Assembly: GCA_963556145.1 (NCBI GenBank)
Contig: OY744466.1
Span: 2,604,001-2,668,000, forward strand
DNA from: Hygrocybe punicea
Taxonomy: Eukaryota; Basidiomycota; Agaricomycetes; Agaricales; Hygrophoraceae
Reading direction: 5' to 3'
Length of the DNA stretch: 64,000 nt
Shown here: positions 45,267 to 55,847 of the stretch, in pieces
How the letters are laid out: every line of letters begins with the position of its first letter
Position numbering within the stretch: position 1 is the first letter of the stretch
Translations under genes and position numbers: made by a program
The notes under the pieces: generated by a model
What the model saw: the letters and a program-made list of their open reading frames with translations, nothing else
Told to the model about the DNA's origin: nothing
Databases searched by the model: none

Positions 45267-46518
45267 GGTAGATGAAATAAAAGTTTTTTGGTCGACGTGT
45301 GAGGCGATTTGAGAGCAAAAGAAAAGGGCGGATTTATTACTCAACGCTCCAGACTATGAATACAGATGTCACGACCACGTGACCAGATCAATCGCCACAT
45401 GTTCGACCTCATGTTCGGCTTCTTTGCATGCATAAACAACAGATCTATTTATTTATGTTTTTGATGTGGCTCGAGCTTAGAAGTTGTCCAAAGCTAGTAA
45501 TTGCACGCAGAAAACCGACATGTGCAGCGTATGGAATATTTTCCAGTTGGTAAGGCGATAAATCGAGTTAATTCGTTCGATGAATATTCACGGACTGGTC
45601 CGTTGACGGAAAAGCACAACAAGTCTGACTTGTTGGATGGATGTAGAAGGACTAGATATACTACAACAAACATGTTGTTTGGTGTGTTCGGTCACCGGAC
45701 ATGTTTGGTGGATGTCAATGTACGACTAGATATACTACACCGAACACATCGAACATGTTCGGTGTGTTCGGTGGAGATGTTCGGTGGATGTCAACCAACG
45801 GTTGTGACCGGATATACCACACCGAACACATCGAACATGTTCGGTGTGTTCGGTGGAGATGTTCGGTGGATGTCAACCAACGGTTGTGACTAGATATATC
45901 ACACCGAACACATCGAACATGTTCGGTGTGTTCGGTGGACATGTTCGGTCAATGTTGCTGAACCAATATTACCAGATATATGACACCGAACAAATCAAAC
46001 ATGTTCGATGTGTTCGGTGTAGTATATCTAGTAATATTGGTTCACCAACGTTGACCGAACATCTCCACCGAACACACCGAACATGTTCGATGTGTTCGGT
46101 GTGGTATATCTAGTCACAACCGTTGGTTGACATCCACCGAACATCTCCACTGAACACACCGAACATGTTCGATGTGTTCGGTGTAGTATATCTCCTCATA
46201 ATGGTTGGTTGACATCCACCGAACATCTCCACCGAACACACCGAACACGTCCGATCTGTTCAGTGGATATTGCTCTTTCAAGACATTTAAATGATTCCAT
46301 TGCTGATCAACGTGTTTGGCACGTGTTCGTTGTTTTATCATTGCCACTCTTGTCAGGTGACATAATTCCGACGTCTTATAATTAGAAGGTTTGTGGAATC
46401 GTCACCACCCGCTATCAACCACCCTGAAAGTAATCAATCATTAAGGTATTGATGTATTAATGATATCTGTGTCTGTTCCTCATCCCATCCATCCGAAATC
46501 CTGCCTAGGTCCACAAAC
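45267..46518. promoter_or_regulatory. Divergent D/C intergenic region
   Basis: 1252 bp between the start codons of D (minus) and C (plus), so both promoters should lie here. Most of it, from about 45640 to 46270, is the 82-bp palindrome array listed separately. The position suggests a shared control region, but this is inference. Confidence 0.5.
45650..46275. repeat. 82-bp-period array of GAACATGTTC palindromes
   Basis: The palindrome GAACATGTTC starts at 45751, 45833 and 45915, AAACATGTTC at 45997, then GAACATGTTC at 46079 and 46161: six copies exactly 82 bp apart. Weaker copies follow in step at 46243 (GAACACGTCC) and precede at 45668 (AAACATGTTG, 83-bp step). Each sits in a larger dyad (CCGAACACA...TGTGTTCGG). 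Spacers contain GATGTTCGGTGGATGTCAAC and CCAACGGTTGTGACTAG. The spacers point one way to the left of about 45985 and the other way to the right, so the array as a whole is an inverted repeat. Confidence 0.92.
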
Positions 46519-48341
46519 ATGCCATATAAGAAGGAACTTGGTTATGAACTTTGCATGCACATCTGCCCTGGTCGAAAATGCGACTCTCCAAAAACGAAAT
46601 GTCTTTTGTGGAAGAAGGAAGGCAACTCCTGCCAAAGACATGTCGGATCCGCACACCAACATCCCAAATGCGTTTCGTCTGGAATTTGTCCGCAGTCGGT
46701 ATGTCTTGGTCGCAACATACGTGAAAATTCGCAGGGTGTCCACAATGCGACGGCCGCGGAACTCGATCTCCTTCCACGCAAAAGGCTATCATCTGACTCT
46801 GAGATGGAAACATCATCTGACTGTGAAACGGAACCACCAACCACCGTAAGCAACAATGAACACCGTATAACCACATTAAGCAACAATGACGGCCGTGTTT
46901 TCAAAATCCTTTTTATCCTTGACCCAACAACTCGTATCGCGAGCAAAGCCGCAGCCATTAACGATCTTGCATTCGTCACCACGACCATATCCGACATTGA
47001 ACTCGATACCATTGCCCATCTTGATGGTTACGTCCATATCATCAAGTCATACAAGAGTCGCTATTCAGCATGTATTCAAGAATGGGTAATGTCTATTGTT
47101 TAATTTGTGGATTGTTGATACTGAAACGTATTTCGCAACAAACAGGTTTATATCGGAATGCGACTACATCATGAGGATGGAGCCCGGCGCTTCAATGTCA
47201 AATACATATTTTGGCCTGAGTTCCTTCATGCAATACTTCGCCATCAAGACAAAGGCAATACGTGGCAAAAGTTCGCATCGGCAGATTGTGTATTTGGTGG
47301 TGTGGATATGGGAATGTCATACATGTAAGATTGACATCGCTTTAATTAATTCTGCTCCGTTTTCGCTGCATTATACTGATGTCTTGACAGCGGTAACCAA
47401 TACGGATTGACACTGGAAAATGTGTCGATTTTCATGACTGGCATGGACGAACTCTGTCGAATGGCACACATCTGGCCGCCTCCGAAGCAGATGAACACGG
47501 TCCATTCAAAATGGATACAAAATCAAAACTTGCTTCATGTCGCTTTGAATGTAACGCATACGATACGCCCTCAAGCAAAATTATTAAACGATGGTGACCA
47601 ATTCCCACCGAATATTGTCTTGAAACGGACACACAGCGACACCGGTCATCACGTCCTATTACCTGGCGACGCCAAGCGAAATTGGGAATACATGCACAAT
47701 AACTGTGAGGTTCCAGGTTCATGTTGGTTTGGGCAAACGTACATCGAACCACTGAGTAAGATGGGTGAATGGCGTGTGTTTCTAGTTGGTGGAAAGGTCG
47801 TGCATACGGTGCACACCCTGTACAACAAGGAAAGCAAGTCCTGGAAGTGGGATATCGTCTCAAGTTTCTATACCTTGGATGAGTTAAGGTGAGTGCCCTT
47901 CATTTTCACTTGTCATATCATATGCATGATTGTCTTAACTTTGTCAGAATATTTCAAATGCAGGGGACTCTATTGAAGACGGTGGCATGCAATCTGGACA
48001 GGGGCGCCATTTCTATTCGAGAGCAAGGCAGAAACGAGTTCTTCGACTTTGTCCAAAAGACCTACGAAGGGCTTTATGCGATAGAGTCCAATATGGTTGG
48101 TGGAAAACCATCGATGAGTGTTTTTTGCCGTATGGACATATCGCTCATTGTGGATTCCAAAACGGATACTGTGTCCTATTTCGTGAACGAGGTGGAACGT
48201 TATCACACATGCAGCCTCTGGTCGAACATGAAGTCAGGTCCAAAATCCGTTCGAGCACCCATTGGCTCATTAGCAGACACTTTTGCAGGGGTTTTCTATA
48301 AATGGTTGATTGACATCAAAGGTCCATACTCATATTTGTAA
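46519..48341 (+). CDS. Gene C: ATP-grasp-like protein, 545 aa
   Basis: Four exons: 46519-47085, 47146-47324, 47391-47888 and 47948-48341 (1638 nt, in phase, TAA end). The N-terminal ~75 residues are Cys/His-rich (CMHICPGRKC...KTKCLLW...SCQRHVGSAHQHPKC), suggesting a zinc-binding module, followed by a Ser/Thr-rich linker. The C-terminal half resembles ATP-grasp ligases: VLKRTHSDTGHHVLL (nucleotide-lysine region), GEWRVFLVGGKVVHTVHT (the R-x-F-x-V-G-G-x-V strand), and CRMDISLIV...YFVNEVERY (acidic and Asn metal ligands). ATP-grasp enzymes join an acyl phosphate to an amine or thiol; the substrate here is unknown. The assignment rests on motif resemblance only. The partner across the array is D, and A lies tail-to-tail 88 bp downstream. 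Confidence 0.75.
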
Positions 48342-48428
48342 TATTATCTGTACAGTCAATGGATCGGTTCGCGTTTATTTCACAAAACAGACATAAGATA
48401 CAAATATAAATGATGCTAAGTGGAGCAA

Positions 48429-50475
48429 TCATTTCGGCACTCCCAAGACCATGACCCATTGCACATTGAGTGAAATGCTCTTCATCATGTCATCTACACG
48501 CTTGAATGTATTGATGGTGTGTCCAACAACGACACAGGATCCTGCAGGGATATTGTGCGGGAAGATGGGTAGTTGCTGGAGCGATATGAGAGTGGACGTG
48601 AAGTCCGCTTTGACTTTGCATGCATCATAGATGGGCACTGACAACACATACTTAAGATATCAATTTATATTAGACAACCGGATGCTTACCAATATCGTAA
48701 AATGATAGAGCGGCCTTATGATAAGATGGAGTGGGTCGATGAGTGAATGGACTAAGTTGTACATTTTTGGATGTCGATGCCTCTATGAAAATCGATTAGG
48801 AATTACAACTAAAAATGATTAATGCACAAACTGGGAGATGTATCCATTCCACTGCTGTGGTCGTTGAGAAGGACACATAGTCCTTATACAGTTGGGCCCG
48901 AAATTCGGACTCGCGAATCACCATTCCAATAGCACCGACATATCGCTCCCATTCCCCTTGAAGTAGTGCACCCTGTATAACCTTGACCGGCTTTGTATTG
49001 CCACCAATCTTGGGCTCATCGAGAAAGCAGGACTCCACTATGATGACCGATGTAAAGATCGTCGGCATTCCACCTCCGACTGCATGAAAGAAGTTGCGAC
49101 CAAATGCACCAGTGGAGATATGGGCAGGGTTATCACGAGAGAGATTAGAGTACCTCCCAGATCTATCAAATGTAATGGCGGAAACCAATAACCTATATTA
49201 TATCCAATGAATCGACCAAATTGACCTCAAATTGCTGTTCAAATAACGTACTTTCTGTTGATCTTGTAGATGTCAGTGATGATATCACTGAACTGTGGGT
49301 TGCCATTCCCAATTGCACTGGACCAGGATACCATTGCTGCTGCCCTGAATGGTTATGAGTAAATGACAAGGGTATAAATGCAATTGCATACTTGATATTG
49401 ACACAGTCTTGGTAGGTGTCAACAAGTTGAGGATCCCTCGTGCCAATATCGGACTCATCAACGTTCGGAGATGGTAAGCTAGATTCACGACATCTACATC
49501 AAACACCACGGTGTAATAAGATCCAACACACCTGGTGATCTGCGTCAGTGCATAGGTCAGATCTCCTTCATCGCCACTGGAGCCTTTATCATCATCGGTA
49601 TCATCGAGCATGATGGCTTTCGTGGACTTCGACTTCTTGGATGGAGTATTAGAAACGCTGTTACAATTAATGAATGAGAATATTCATATCGGCACATAAA
49701 ATACACACGAAATTGGCTTATCGGGGTTCTTCATCAAGGCTACTTTGCGACGATGCCTAAACAGTCAAACGATTTGTTTGAACAAATGGATATGTCTATG
49801 ATAACCGAACAACTCACTTAGAACCGTAATCCTCTTCCTCTTCCTCTTCCTCCTCTTCCTCACCGTCTCGTGATTGATTAGATGCAGCTTTCAATTTCTT
49901 GGCGGGGGAAGGTGTTTTACTATAGATAACCTGTCAATGATGAGACAATACCTATGAAAAATATTTACACATTGTCGTCATTGTCGGTGACATTGGGAGA
50001 TGACATTTGACGTTTCTTTCCACTGTAACAGATTGATATCATGGTGGATATATTTGATATTGAAACACTAACACGTCTTTAACGTTGCAAAACTTGACGG
50101 AATGCCTAGGAGGATATTGATATTTGTTAACTCATATTGGATAACAATGATATGTGATTATAGATACCTTGTGAGCGTTGACGGTGCCATTACACTGCCA
50201 GTGCTTTGAATACTGACGGCATCATCATTAGCATCGGACAAAGCCACACTGTCCATTGGTCAAAAATAGATAACGATTAAAACGATGACACATACATATC
50301 ATCATCAGCCCAAGTCTTGATGACCTTCTTCCGCTTCTCGATTGTTGCAGAAGGCCGTCTTTAGTGCATGCAATAGAAACTTCAGTTATACCGAGTAAAA
50401 TAGGGATGCATACATGGTGGCCTTGGATTTTGCTTTCGAGTTTGATTTCGTGGCGGTGGACTTCTTGGGAGGCAT
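48429..50475 (-). CDS. Gene A: many-exon acidic hypothetical protein
   Basis: Starts MPPKKSTATKSNSKAKSK (ATG at 50475) and ends SLNVQWVMVLGVPK with TGA at 48429-48431. Exons with the best support: 50475-50414, 50358-50296, 50249-50168 (QYSKHWQCNGTVNAHK), the DGEEEEEEEEEEDYG exon near 49890-49820, the exon with MLDDTDDDKGSSGDEGD near 49660-49540, 49192-48853, 48782-48690 and 48637-48429; at least ten in all, with some middle borders unresolved. The N-terminal half is basic/acidic and disordered, probably nuclear. The C-terminal half is conserved with A' (EWERYVGAIGMVIRESEF). Family not recognised. The start lies 663 bp from gene B's, head-to-head, so a shared promoter is likely. Confidence 0.7.
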
Positions 50476-51137
50476 TGGAGAGCAGTAAAAGTTGATGGAA
50501 TAGTGGATATCATCTCCACTCACGCTTTAAATCACTCAAAAACAATAAGCTATGAATTTAAGATGAATCGGTGAATCCAAAACTTCAACAATAACATCAG
50601 AGGATCCACCATTGGCACATGCTCATATACCAAACGAGGCTTCTTGGGCCATATACTCCATGCAAAGCGCAAAGGTATGCATGAAAAATGGATGACTGTC
50701 CACATGATATTCGCCACAAGTTTATACTGGTAGATTTCATGAATTGTTGACAAATTCAATTAAAGTTAGGAATGGAGACTAAACAAAAAGGGGTATTCAT
50801 AAAACAAAAATGCATAATGCCAAATTAAGAAACATGGGGTATACTAACAGATATTGATGCATAATGGATAGGGGCTAATTTTAATGCTGTGCACACATAT
50901 ACTGTGATGCAGAATTAATGCGGAAAAGCTGGAGTACATGCTTGACTATACCATATCCAAACCAGACAGCTGACAACCAACATTATGTGGTGCATTTGAA
51001 AGACATGGAAAGGATCCGTATTATGCAAAATGACGCAAACTTCAATATTGAAGAATGCAATACAAAAACAAAAGCAAAACGGATCCTGAAAGCTATCATC
51101 ACATGGACATCAAAAGCCAATATGGATATGATCGGTG
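50476..51137. promoter_or_regulatory. A/B divergent intergenic region
   Basis: 662 bp between the A and B start codons. An 80-codon ORF at 50918-51160 overlaps B's start in another frame and is probably chance, though an upstream exon of B cannot be excluded. No copy of the GAACATGTTC palindrome was found here. Confidence 0.35.
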
Positions 51138-52393
51138 ATGGCGGAAGATATAATCCATGAAGTGGACAAAATTGTGCCACGCAATATACATCTCACCACT
51201 GCTTTGTACGTGATGGACAACTATTACAACTTCAAGGGTGCATGTTAGCAATATCCACCATATATATACTGGCTAGTATTTGACACCAAATTGACAGCTG
51301 AACATCTGCAGGAAATCATATCTGCACGCTTAGACGATGATGAAAGTCAGCTTGCGAAGGCCACAAACGTAAGTCATTGGATTTGAAAAGGCATATCATA
51401 TTGACCGCATTGCCAGATTGCAAATGTCAATATTGTGCATGTTGACTCTCCAAATTGCTGGAAGTTTACACTTCCAACCAATGATGAATCCAAACATCAA
51501 GAATTGGTATTAAGTTTGCAAGCGATTTTGGTGGCGAAAGATCTTCCACCCATAACAACCAGGTATGTGCTAAATTCGTATCAATTCCTTGAATACCATT
51601 CTGATGAATCACTGCAATAGTCAACCAGAACGCCGAACGCCCTTCATACGTCAAAGCATAGTCGTAACTGGCCTTGATACAACGGGCTTTCAATCCTATA
51701 TCGATAACCTTCGGATTCTGCACCAGAAACTGGCTCGTCAATTTCCTGACAAAGCAATGCAAGCTTTTACGCCTTCTACATACATGGATTACATGGCACT
51801 CGCAATAGGAACCCGATATTTCACTGATCGCCGACATGACAACACTTCCTCTCACATTCCATTCGAGTATGTCATCAATCCAAAAGGCATATTAACCTCA
51901 CTTGCGAATTCCCGCTACTTTCATGGCCAGGACAATTGCGTACTTTATTACAAGTTGAAGTCTGATAGAAATCGACATTGGTGAGTGACGATGAATTGGG
52001 ATCACATCCCTACTGATGGAAATATTTATTAGCTTCATTCCAACAAACCCAACTTGCTTTAGAATTGGTGATATAGTGGAGGTTCAGTTTACAATATCGG
52101 CAGTTCCGGTAAAAAAGGATAAATTCAAGATGATTCTGAATCTACGGTCATTGGCACTAGTAGACAGTGACTTCACAGAGGTAACACTTTAATACATCAA
52201 GAATTAAACGAATACTGATGTATATTCTCAGGAAGCAACTATGATTCGCAACAAGACAGCTTTGCCTACACCAACTACACAGCCCAGAATAGCCATCAAA
52301 CGGCATGTTGGGTATGTGGAAGAGGGTAATGATGCAGAGGGTGTTGTGGAAACAAGGCAACGCTTCTATAATATGAATATAGACCGATGCTAA
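51138..52393 (+). CDS. Gene B: spliced hypothetical protein, 335 aa
   Basis: Six exons: 51138-51237, 51277-51368, 51417-51562, 51621-51980, 52033-52180 and 52232-52393 (1008 nt, in phase, TAA 52391-52393). The start MAEDIIHEVDKIVPRN is the first ATG in the frame. No domain recognised. Blocks conserved with B': LQAILVAKDLPPI, FIRQSIVVTGLDT, ALAIGTRYF, NPKGILTSLANSRYF and CFRIGDIVEVQFTISAVPV (perhaps a small beta-barrel), then an Ala/Pro/Thr tail with a basic patch (RIAIKRH) followed by acidic residues. The first intron is only 39 nt, unusually short, and should be checked. Lies 663 bp from gene A's start, divergent; a MITE relative begins about 40 bp after the stop. Confidence 0.75.
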
Positions 52394-52432
52394 TGTATAA
52401 TATTGTATGTGTACTCAACCCGTTGATATGTT

Positions 52433-52960
52433 ACAGCTGTTTTGCTATCTGATGGCAGCAACTGCACCTTTTTGAATCAATTGAGAATTTTGGACTTGGT
52501 AGAATTTTGGGTGCTGTGTTTTGTATCTCATGAAATACTATTTGGATTAAGATGGTTATACAGGGAAAGTTGTACTATGTCTTGAGGACTATCTACGCCT
52601 GTAATTACATTTGAACAATATTTAGGATATAGTGAGTTGTTGATGAAATAAAAGGTAGACCAGTACTTTTTGACGCCCAAAATGATACTGTCAAATTATG
52701 ACATCGAAAGAGCTCATATGAAGAAGACTGGAGGGAGAAGGTTGTTCATCTTTTCAAGGCCTAGAAGTACATATACCATATTCTTCTCTATTTTTGTCCT
52801 TTGAGCCGTCATTGCATCTGTACTATGTTTGTCTGTCACTAGGCTTGAAATACAACCAGAATCATAAACTGTATAACCATCTTGATCCAAGCAGTATTTC
52901 ATGAGATACAAAACACAGCACCCAAAATTCTACCAAGTCCAAATTTCTCAATGTGCCTTT
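52433..52960. mobile_element. Diverged MITE of the R1 family
   Basis: Plus-strand sequence from TTTTTGAATCAATTGAG through TTGTATCTCATGAAATACT follows the left arm of R1-a. The complementary motif AGTATTTCATGAGATACAAA appears at about 52897. The right arm is mostly deleted, and the ends no longer match the CAGCC...GCAT consensus. Confidence 0.65.
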
Positions 52961-53445
52961 TTGCTGAAAAGATGAGAATGAGCTATTGAAAATCCATTAT
53001 CTACCTATAATCCAGATTTAATGTTTGCATATTCTCTTTGTATCACCACTGGATAGCTAACTATATCCAATGTTCAATGTGTACTGATCACATATGACAA
53101 TAGTAACCTGAACATATTGACCGAACACATTGACCGAACACACCGAACATGTCCAATATGTTCGGTTTGTGGTCCATGAAACTGAATTACAATTCATTGT
53201 ACAAATTCAATCAAACTACCTTTACTTCGCATATGTGATGCATAACCTTTTGTTCAAAGATGTGTCATATTAACTGGACGAAATCTGCAGGTACAACAAG
53301 CATATTTACTCCTTTATATCTAAATTGATGACAAAATTCACTGCTGTACTGAGAAGCCTATGTTGCTATGTTCCTGCATTGATACCATTGGATTGTATCT
53401 TGGCCCAACCTTCACTTCTTCCCATCCTGCCATAAATATGATGCT
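52961..53445. other. Spacer with an isolated array-like palindrome
   Basis: Around 53112-53170 the sequence GACCGAACACATTGACCG, then CACCGAACATGTCCAATATG and TTCGGTTTG, resembles one unit of the 45.7-46.3 kb array. Otherwise no gene is seen. Confidence 0.55.
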
Positions 53446-53883
53446 TTGCTATTTAATAATTGCTTTCCAATCATATTATTTTGTTCTGGCATGATTGGAG
53501 CTTCTCTTGAACTAATTATGTTCCTTGTCCTTGTGTCTGGATCTCGAATCATTATGCAGTTGACTGCATTTATTGTACTATTTTCGTGTCCTTTGATGAA
53601 ACATCAACAAATTATACACCTCACCCTTATGAGCCCATTCAATGAATACATTGAAACAGCATCTGGGGTACCAATGTGTGAACTCCATAGTTTCTCAATG
53701 TTGATAGCTCTGCTTGCACTTTCTCTGCTTCAATATGGGATGTCAAATATGGCACATAATGCACATCCAACAACTGTCCAGACTTTTATTTCTGCTATTA
53801 TTTGTGCAATTGCAATGCCCTGGATTCAGGTAGGGACATCTGCAAAACACTTTGTGCCGAAAAATGATGAACCCGCCGGTTAA
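53446..53883 (+). CDS. Doubtful 145-codon hydrophobic ORF
   Basis: An open frame with several hydrophobic stretches (IILFCSGMIGASLELIMFLV; FSMLIALLALSLLQYG; FISAIICAIAMPWIQV) that could be membrane segments. No homologue recognised and no intron signals. It may be a fragment of a larger gene or chance. Confidence 0.25.
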   Translation: MLFNNCFPIILFCSGMIGASLELIMFLVLVSGSRIIMQLTAFIVLFSCPLMKHQQIIHLTLMSPFNEYIETASGVPMCELHSFSMLIALLALSLLQYGMSNMAHNAHPTTVQTFISAIICAIAMPWIQVGTSAKHFVPKNDEPAG

Positions 53884-54023
53884 ACCAGTGTTAAACCTGT
53901 TCCTTGTGATTCCAATGTACATAGCTGTTATATGTATCTGTAAACAAAGATATCATATCTGGTTCATTCAGTCTATATTGCACTGGCAATTCCTCAGAAT
54001 ACAGCAGGGATACTAGTTGGACA

Positions 54024-54569
54024 TAGTGTTGCCGTAGTTCGGTTCCGAACCTAGCCGAACCCGGTTCAAACCCCGAACCGAACCCGGGGTTCAGTCTAAG
54101 TTCAGCCAAATGCTGAACTGGACCACGGGTTCGGTTCAGGGTTTCGAGGCTGGCCGGATTTCCTGAACGGCTCCAAACCGCGTCCAAACCGCGAACGCGG
54201 ATATTTTTAAGGAATTTATTTCATTTGTTTTTCATATTTCTTTACTTACCATTTCGTGTTAAACGGTATCATGTGACCGGCCGTGACGAGGTAGCTTTCA
54301 CGCGACACAGCAACATCCACGTGGATTGAACACAACACAAATTGTGTTGTGTTCCTCAAGGTAAGTTTCCTTTTTTTCTTAACTTTACTAATGTTATTTG
54401 CGACAGGAAAATCGACAACCACGGCAACGACAACCACGACGCCCAGCAGCAGCAGCAGCAATGTCGGCAGCAGCAGCAACAGCGGCAGCGGCAACGGCAA
54501 CAGCAGCAACAGCAGGAGCGCAGCAGCAACAGCAGCAACGGAAACGGCAACAGCAACAGCAACGGCAAC

Positions 54570-54600
<31 letters not shown>

Positions 54601-54633
54601 ACGGCCACGACAGCAGCAGCAGCGCCGGCAGCG

Positions 54634-54664
<31 letters not shown>

Positions 54665-54697
54665 CGCAGGAGCAACAGCAGCAACGGCAACGGCAAC

Positions 54698-54728
<31 letters not shown>

Positions 54729-54822
54729 ACGGCCACGACAGCAGCAGCAGCGCCGGCAGCAGCAGCAGCAGCAGCAGCAGGAGCGCAGGAGCAACAGCAG
54801 CAACGGCGGCAGCAGCAACGGC

Positions 54823-54855
<33 letters not shown>

Positions 54856-54864
54856 GCCGGCAGC

Positions 54865-54902
<38 letters not shown>

Positions 54903-55493
54903 CGCAGGAGCAACAGCAGCAACGGCGGCAGCAGCAACGGCGGCAACAGCAGCAGCAGCAGCAGCAACGCTGGCAGCAGCAACACCGGCAGCAGCAGCAG
55001 CTGCTGCTGGTGCATCAAGCCCCAACATCACCATCAGCGGCGGCAACAACAACGGCAACCACCACCACGACGGCCAGCAGCAGCAGCAGCAGCAATGCCG
55101 GCAGCAGCAGCAACAGCGGCAGCGGCAATGGCAACAGCAGCAGCAGGAGCGCAGCAGCGACGGCGACGGCAGCAGCAGCAGCAGCACCAGCAGTGGGAGC
55201 GGCAGCAGCAGCAGCAACAGCACCAGACGGCTCCCCCGTAGCCCAACTTCCTCGCGAAGCGTAGCGCCGTATCAATTGATACGTGCCTGCCATTCGCGAG
55301 GAGAACGGAGCTCAGGGGTGAGCCAACCTCGGTCTGGGGTTCAGACCGCGTCTGAACCCAGACTGAACGCTAAGAGACGGTTCAAAGCCGTTCGGGTCCA
55401 GGTTTGGCCATGCGCCAAACCGGACCCGAAGTTCGGTTCGCGGTTCCGCCAAAAAGGGTTGGAACCGGACCGAACTGAACTTCGGCAACACTA
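54024..55493. mobile_element. Non-autonomous hAT element hAT-2, 8-bp TSD
   Basis: A 1470-bp insertion with ends TAGTGTTGCCGTAGTTCGG and inverted TAGTGTTGCCGAAGTTCAG. GTTGGACA is duplicated exactly at 54016-54023 and 55494-55501. Subterminal GGTTCGG/CCGAACC motifs are abundant. The core 54420-55230 is about 800 bp of CAG/CAA/CGG-type trinucleotides with larger internal repeats. Open frames of up to 381 codons in it are artefacts of stop-poor repeats. Same family as hAT-1. Confidence 0.92.
54440..55230. repeat. Long imperfect CAG/CAA trinucleotide array (core of hAT-2)
   Basis: Composed almost entirely of CAG, CAA, CGG and GCA triplets in the plus strand. Higher-order duplications include the block AGGAGCGCAGGAGCAACAGC, seen around 54660, 54780 and 54900. 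It reads as poly-Gln/Ser/Ala in plus frames and poly-Leu/Cys/Ala in minus frames. Confidence 0.9.
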
Positions 55494-55501
55494 GTTGGAC
55501 A

Positions 55502-55847
55502 ATACAGAACTCTCAGTACTGTTCAGACAGGTTTTCAACTCATCCATATGTCATAATGCACATTACACCAACAAAGAATACGATTATTGTCATGAAGTCG
55601 ACTTAGCAGTGGACTACACTTTCCCAACTTGGCACCTTTGATCTGGTGACCTTATTGTTCTTGCTCATTTGAGACAACAAATTCTCACAGTTACAAAGCC
55701 AGCAGTCACACGGTTTCAAATTTATTCACAGGGCTTCAAAATTGTTCCCACAGTTTGCAACAATTGTTCCCACGGCTTGGCAAATTAGAGTCTGACCCTG
55801 AGTTGAAAAATCCACCGTATAGAACGATTCCCTTATAGGGACTCGTA
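55502..55847. other. Spacer between hAT-2 and the palindrome
   Basis: No gene recognised. The phrase ATTGTTCCCACAG is repeated near 55740 and 55768. Confidence 0.3.

Noticed and set aside
45501..46347. Cys/Thr-rich frames across the palindrome array
   Set aside because: They repeat the 82-bp unit (HTEHIEHVRCVRW) in opposite directions and are shadows of the array.
54246..55494. Open frames of 220-381 codons on both strands
   Set aside because: They are poly-Gln/Ser/Ala or poly-Leu/Cys readings of the trinucleotide core of hAT-2. Six overlapping frames are open at once, which is what a stop-poor repeat gives.
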